Of a stretch of 64,000 nt of DNA, positions 60,901 through 64,000 are shown piece after piece (within the stretch, counting starts at the first letter, position 1; every line of letters begins with the position of its first letter). Where the stretch lies: contig NC_060887.1 of assembly GCF_014805685.1 (NCBI RefSeq), forward strand, positions 8,777,463 to 8,841,462, in the 5' to 3' direction. Made by a program: the position numbers and the translations under genes. Below the pieces are notes generated by a model. The model saw only the letters and a list, made by a program, of their open reading frames with translations. It was not told the DNA's origin and did not search any database. Origin of the DNA: Silurus meridionalis. Its lineage: Eukaryota > Chordata > Actinopteri > Siluriformes > Siluridae.

Positions 60901-63363
60901 CATCCAGCTCACCAACTGTTTGGTTTCTGAAACACAGAGAAAGCATTACATATATTAGGTACAGACAAAAACTAACACATACACCACAACAGCCAAAACA
61001 ATGTTAGTTGTGGCACAGCAATTTTTTTGGACAGGAATATAATTCTTTTGCTGTAAAATATATGAAATGTATTATACATTGGTTCTGAGAGGAGTAATTC
61101 AAATCCTGGGTTAATGTGCTCCTCTAATAAAGAAATGCACAAACTAGGGCCCATGAGCCAAAGTTGGCCTGCGGTGACATTTAATTTTGGACCACCATGC
61201 CATATATGATGAGAGGAGAAAAAAAATGATAAAAATGCCATTGACAGACACAGACTTCGGATGAACTTGTAGGTAAACTGAGAAGCAAACAAACCAAGAC
61301 TCATAGCTGTATTAGGAATTAAACCCCATTGGAGGGCTGGAACGACTCCTCAAGAAGAATTGAGGCAAATTATTTATCATTTAGAGTCTAAATGCTAAAT
61401 GATTTGTAACATTTTTATCACTCTGGGCAGAGCTACAGAGTTTAGTGGTGGTGCGTCAGTAATAATGGTCCGTGGAGTAACGCACGTGCTCTGTGGTTAA
61501 ATGGTCTAAATTTTAGACGCACTGCCACTAAATTCTCAAGCGCTCTGGACAGGTAACGCAGAAGACACTGCAGAATGAAAAATGATTAAGGCCAAAAAAA
61601 ATGACAGCAAGTTTCCAAAGTTTGGAATCATTTCAAACCAAAACATTAAAAAAAAACACCCTACAGTGAGTTTACTCACTGTATTAATCTGTTTAAGTAA
61701 TCTAAAATGGATTTTTCTTATTTATTTATATATTTGTATTTTGATGTAATATGACAATTAAATACACTAAATGGGTTTAGTTTATTCCTGTATGCAATTT
61801 CAGCAATGAAAATGTTCATTTTTCTTAAAAAAAAAAAAAAAAAAAAAAAAAGGAAACAAATGACTTTTTCATTTTAAGAAACTTGACATATTTTCTCTTG
61901 TATATTTAGTATTGCTCTTTAATAAAGAAAAAGAAACTTCTTATCCGATTACTCGATAAAAAAAATCTATGGAATAATCATAAAACAAGTAAACCTTAAT
62001 AAAAAAAATGAACTGCATTAGTTAATCAAATAACACATTTTGGTATAATACAACATGCCAATCAAGTTAAATTTTTGGCCCTTCACGAAAAAAATAAAAA
62101 ATTCAAAAACAGTATGTTTAATGTGTGTGTATAGCTTCAACAATGCAAGTGATAACAGTAAATAAGTTATTTTGTGGATGTGTCGGGGTTTTACGCTTTG
62201 ATCGGAAGCTGTGAGACCGTACCTTTGTCAAAGCACTTGATGGAATAATCGGAAAGGGCAACCAGGTACTCAGTCGTTCTGCGCAGGTTGAAAGCCAGGG
62301 CTGTGCAGGCTTGCCCTGTTTTCTGGATCAGCTTAAATCTGGTAAATGACAGTCAGTACAAGATGAGTACCACGTTATTTATGTATGTATTTATTTGGTT
62401 TCAAATGTACGGACCCATTTCTGCTCATATCAAACACGTAGATATTCCCATGGTGATCACCGGCAAGAAAAGCCTCCCCCGTAGTGTCGAATGCCACCTG
62501 GAGGAAGCGAACAGTCTTACTGTGGTGAGCAGCTGCACTGCGAATAACAGACAGCAGGATCCTGATGGTGGGAACAAGAGTGGAAAACAGTTTTAGATGT
62601 TTTATTCGAATCAGTTCATCAAACAATGCAGCAGTGAATTGAGTGTGCAACAAAGAGATGATTAAAATGATTTATTCCAAATCATAAAGAAGTGCAATAC
62701 AGAGAAGGTGACTGATGTAAATACTGATTGACAGGCCATTCGGTGCCATGACGTACTCTAAATTTATAAAAAGGATTACATTGTCTAGTTTGTCTTATTT
62801 TACACAACTGAAAGAAAATAACCCTTACAATAAATATGCAATAGTGTAAACTATTAATACTCTGAAAGATACATAGAACATTGGAATAAATAGATAAACT
62901 AGAAGGGTTCCAGTGGGGCTTCCAGAAGGGTTTCTATAAGTATATTCAAAAGTATATTCAAAGTCAATCTGAAAACAATGTCAGACTTTTTGTTTTGTGT
63001 TCTTACTGAATGCACTTTTAGGACAAATAAAATCAGCCATACAATCAGGACAAAAGAAATGGCACCCTATGAGAAGAGCTGGTGTAAGTTGAGTGTGCCA
63101 GGTATACACTGCATTTGCTGACAAGTATTAATGAAAGTTGTGAGTGAAATTCTGTGTTTTGTTTGCACTCTTTTGACATGGACAAGAGTCTCACTAATAC
63201 CCTGGGCTGTGTTTCAATACAGGTGAACAGCCACAAACAAAACCTCCAGCAGAGATTTGGAAAGGTCATCTCTAAAGGTTGAAATTTACCCATTATTAGA
63301 TGGCACTGGTCTGCGGTGCCATAATTTCCCTTCATCTTTATAGGCGATCTGTAGAGTCTGCAT
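42772..63363 (-). CDS. tbc1d31: TBC1D31 (WDR67), centriolar-satellite TBC/WD40 protein, complete coding region
   Basis: Twenty-two minus-strand exons: 63290-63363, 62415-62561, 62223-62338, 60748-60926, 58659-58810, 56268-56427, 55873-56073, 55584-55754, 55011-55090, 54696-54842, 54367-54500, 54084-54217, 53358-53537, 51347-51579, 50918-51070, 47329-47464, 47090-47182, 46435-46575, 45329-45523, 43660-43816, 43432-43551, 42772-42917. Phases agree throughout: 1082 aa (human 1066). The start is the inner ATG of MQTLQIAYKDEGKLWHRRP, which aligns with the human N-terminus; an upstream ATG in another frame does not. Residues 1-345 form WD40 repeats (VAFDTTGEAFLAGDHHGN; VLGVLSQDGVMRFIN). Residues 400-650 are the TBC domain (FIWRSLLQLPENH; HWSAIFGEAEYLPLLAFPF; LFDNIFSNHPSFLLMSVVAY). 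Residues 690-1060 are glutamate/arginine-rich coiled coil. The arginine-finger motif of active TBC GAPs is not evident, so a scaffold role at centrioles and cilia, as known for the family, is likely. Confidence 0.96.
43040..43315 (+). mobile_element. L2-like LINE 3' tail, degraded
   Basis: GGAAAGCTACGTTGGGACAA and CTATACAAATAAAACTCGAC mark the tail in a tbc1d31 intron. Confidence 0.6.
43985..44180 (+). mobile_element. Tc1-like element, 5' fragment
   Basis: ACCGACCAGACATAACATTA, GAGAGGTGAAGTGAAGAACA and AAAAATGGGCAAGCGTAAGG are the left end and start codon region of a common fish Tc1 family (transposase start MGKRKDLS). Confidence 0.75.
44181..44312 (+). mobile_element. RTE-like LINE fragment
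   Basis: GACATGTGCAGAGGAGAAAC and GAGGAGGTTTATGGATGTGG match the RTE-like RT C-terminus, fused directly to the Tc1 fragment on its left. Confidence 0.75.
44335..44530 (-). mobile_element. L2-like LINE 3' region fragment
   Basis: AACCTTGAGAGGAACCAGAC and GGTGGCACCAAATGTC are the complement of the L2-like 3' block. Confidence 0.7.
45604..45942. mobile_element. hAT-like non-autonomous element
   Basis: Ends CTGGTTCTCAAAGTGTAGGG and TTTTGAGAACCACTGG are inverted copies. About 340 bp with no transposase. No clear target duplication was seen. Confidence 0.55.
46050..46428 (+). mobile_element. L2-like LINE 3' region
   Basis: ATTTGGTGCCACCCGGATAA, TCTGGTTCCTCTCAAGG and AAAGCTGCTTTGGGACAATG, ending AATAAAATTGAATGGAA directly beside a tbc1d31 splice donor. 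Confidence 0.75.
47745..48138 (-). mobile_element. RTE-like LINE 3' part (left segment)
   Basis: Complement of the RTE-like tail (TTCGGCTTCTCCCATTAGGG at the terminus) and RT C-terminus (frame 47792-48166, RLRRFGHVQRRDMGYISRRM). It continues at 49249 after an inserted hAT element. Confidence 0.88.
48139..49240. mobile_element. hAT element nested in the RTE LINE
   Basis: Exact 14-bp terminal inverted repeats (CAGGGGTCACCAAC and GTTGGTGACCCCTG) and a perfect 8-bp target duplication CTCTAAAC (48131-48138 and 49241-49248). The inside carries a second pair of hAT-like ends (CAGGGTCAAACTCA near 48294 and TGAGTTTGACTGTG near 49131), so another hAT may be nested within. No transposase frame. Confidence 0.9.
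49249..49917 (-). mobile_element. RTE-like LINE, reverse transcriptase part (right segment)
   Basis: Minus-strand frames encode ALFALRMLMEKYREGQ, FVDLEKVYDRVPKKELWYC, GSALSPFLFAVVMDRL and MMFADDIGIF (catalytic box), then SRSKTEYMCVNEREGSG. Frameshifted. Together with 47745-48138 it is one LINE copy split by the hAT insertion. Confidence 0.88.
49918..50612 (-). mobile_element. Tc1-like transposon fragment
   Basis: Minus strand encodes part of a Tc1 transposase helix-turn-helix region (VARVIQRFSKTGSTRNR) and ends at 50.57-50.61 kb in GGGGTGCTCCCACTTTTGTG, a Tc1-type inverted end. The other end is missing where it meets the LINE. Confidence 0.8.
51905..52680. mobile_element. hAT-like element with CCGAAA subterminal repeats
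   Basis: Ends TAGGGATGCACCGAA and TTCGGTGCATCCCTT are inverted copies with one mismatch, flanked by ACAATCAT and ATAATCAT (7 of 8 bases). Clustered CCGAAA/TTTCGG motifs lie inside both ends. No intact transposase. Confidence 0.8.
52790..53222 (+). mobile_element. L2-like LINE 3' region
   Basis: ATTGCCACCCAGATGAGGAT, TGAGTCTGGTTCCTCTCAA and AAAGCTGCTATGAGAAAATA, ending ACGGAATTGAAAC. Confidence 0.72.
53288..53342. repeat. (TA)n microsatellite
   Basis: About 27 copies, ending 16 bp from a tbc1d31 splice donor. Confidence 0.97.
54868..54942. repeat. (CA)n microsatellite
   Basis: About 37 copies, starting 26 bp upstream of a tbc1d31 splice acceptor on the minus strand. Confidence 0.97.
56500..56960. 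mobile_element. degenerate DNA-transposon fragment
   Basis: In a tbc1d31 intron. The order of GGACACCTGAGCATAAG, TTCAATAGGGTTGAGG and TGTGGTAACAGTTTGGG matches a common fish Tc1-type non-autonomous repeat. Ends are eroded. Confidence 0.4.
57130..58560 (+). mobile_element. possible LTR-element remnant
   Basis: A purine-rich stretch with a short frame (57211-57450) is followed by a GGGGGG tract at about 58090. Next comes a block with TATAAAAAG at 58313 and GACTGCAGTAAAGTGATTTTGCTCC, then TTTTGGTAACA. This resembles an internal end, polypurine tract and LTR, but no second LTR or pol domain was seen. Old and inactive if correct. Confidence 0.3.
59479..60215. repeat. C-rich minisatellite, about 30-32 bp unit
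   Basis: More than 20 diverged copies of a unit around CTACCACTGCACCACGCTCC followed by CTCCATCCT, in a tbc1d31 intron. Long frames on both strands here are repeat artefacts. Confidence 0.92.
60960..62200. other. tbc1d31 intron, nothing further assigned
   Basis: AT-rich intronic DNA with a poly(A) run at about 61829-61851. No repeat family identified with confidence. Confidence 0.4.
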
Positions 63364-63720
63364 GCTTCCATCAGTTCTCTACTGCACCGCCGCTCCGCTG
63401 AATACCTGTTGCTAACAACACAACCGGATTAACGTTAGTCATTAGCCTGCTGCAGCCGTAAGACTTTACAAACAATTTAATATATTAATAAATCAGGTAC
63501 GGCCTCTAATTTCGTGTATAAATGTTTAAACACATGAGCGATTTCACTACACTGAGAACCTTCTCGCTCCTGTTTATAATACAGCCATATTAAACCTACC
63601 CGCGTTGCTGTTTGATACCGGAAGTGTACGCCGGATGTTTGTTTTGTTTCAAGTACAAATTGCTCGCGAGTCCCTACCTTAGTGCACTACGTGCGCTACA
63701 AAATAACTGCTAATACACCC
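63364..63720 (-). promoter_or_regulatory. probable tbc1d31 promoter region
   Basis: Sequence just upstream of the start codon on the minus strand is moderately CpG-containing (CCGCCGCTCCGC, CGGAAGTGTACGCCGGATG) with ETS-like CCGGAAGT motifs. The position relative to the gene is the main argument. Confidence 0.4.
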
Positions 63721-63795
63721 TACAAAGTGCACACTCATAGGGTCAAATGAAAAGCATTTGCAATACGACCTTAAAGCCGACTTTCTGTATATTCC

Positions 63796-63990
63796 TCACT
63801 AAAGTTCATCTGTACACATTTATACACGTTTACACACAATTTAAACACATTTGTACACATTATACACTTTTATACAAATGTATACACGTTTGCACACATT
63901 TACACACATTTATACACATTTACACACATTTTTTTTTACAGATGTATACACATTTACAGACATTTATACAAATGAATTTAAATGTGTGCA
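63796..63990. repeat. (TTTACACA)-type short tandem repeat
   Basis: Diverged copies of a 10-12 bp unit around CACATTTATA. Confidence 0.85.
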
Positions 63991-64000
63991 AAACTGTAAA

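Noticed and set aside
63045..63371. 108-aa start frame for tbc1d31
   Set aside because: The upstream ATG reads another frame; the inner ATG at 63363 gives the sequence that aligns with the known N-terminus.

Overview
This 64 kb window is vertebrate nuclear DNA, almost certainly from a teleost fish. Three multi-exon genes are orthologous to vertebrate genes. Introns are short to medium with canonical GT/AG borders. The non-coding DNA is crowded with transposon families typical of fish: L2-like and RTE-like LINEs, Tc1/mariner and hAT elements, tRNA-derived SINEs, and long AT, CA and TTTC microsatellites. The abundant L2-like 3' tail and the RTE tail would fit a catfish-like genome, but the species cannot be fixed from sequence alone. 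There are no operons, CRISPR arrays or bacterial features.

Layout. (1) 132-4431, minus strand: eight internal exons of zfat (C2H2 zinc finger and AT-hook transcription factor); the 3' end lies beyond the left edge and the first coding exon was not found. (2) 4.4-16.3 kb: transposons and repeats, a CpG-rich block at 13.3-13.76 kb that is a likely promoter, and a transcript-like stretch with a poly(A) signal at 12.14 kb. (3) 16365-32627, minus strand: a complete 16-exon coding region (619 aa) for a cytoplasmic dynein 1 intermediate chain, closest to DYNC1I1, with a divergent N-terminus and a shortened C-terminus. (4) 35886-38910, plus strand: a compact 10-exon gene (372 aa) for an apparently secreted coiled-coil protein that I cannot name. 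It is built from tandemly duplicated exon modules and carries a decayed module in one intron. (5) 42772-63363, minus strand: a complete 22-exon coding region (1082 aa) for TBC1D31 (WDR67), with WD40, TBC and coiled-coil parts.

The reading frame joins without conflict across every junction listed for the four genes, which is the main internal check on the models. The genes are not functionally coupled in an obvious way. zfat is a nuclear regulator; the dynein chain links cargo to a microtubule motor; TBC1D31 is a centriolar-satellite and cilium scaffold. The unnamed coiled-coil gene is the best candidate for undescribed biology here. Other points of interest are a dynein stop codon that overlaps its own poly(A) signal, a hAT element nested in an RTE LINE abutting a Tc1 element, a tRNA-Glu-headed SINE that keeps a CCA and borrows the RTE tail, and a perfect 35-bp inverted repeat.
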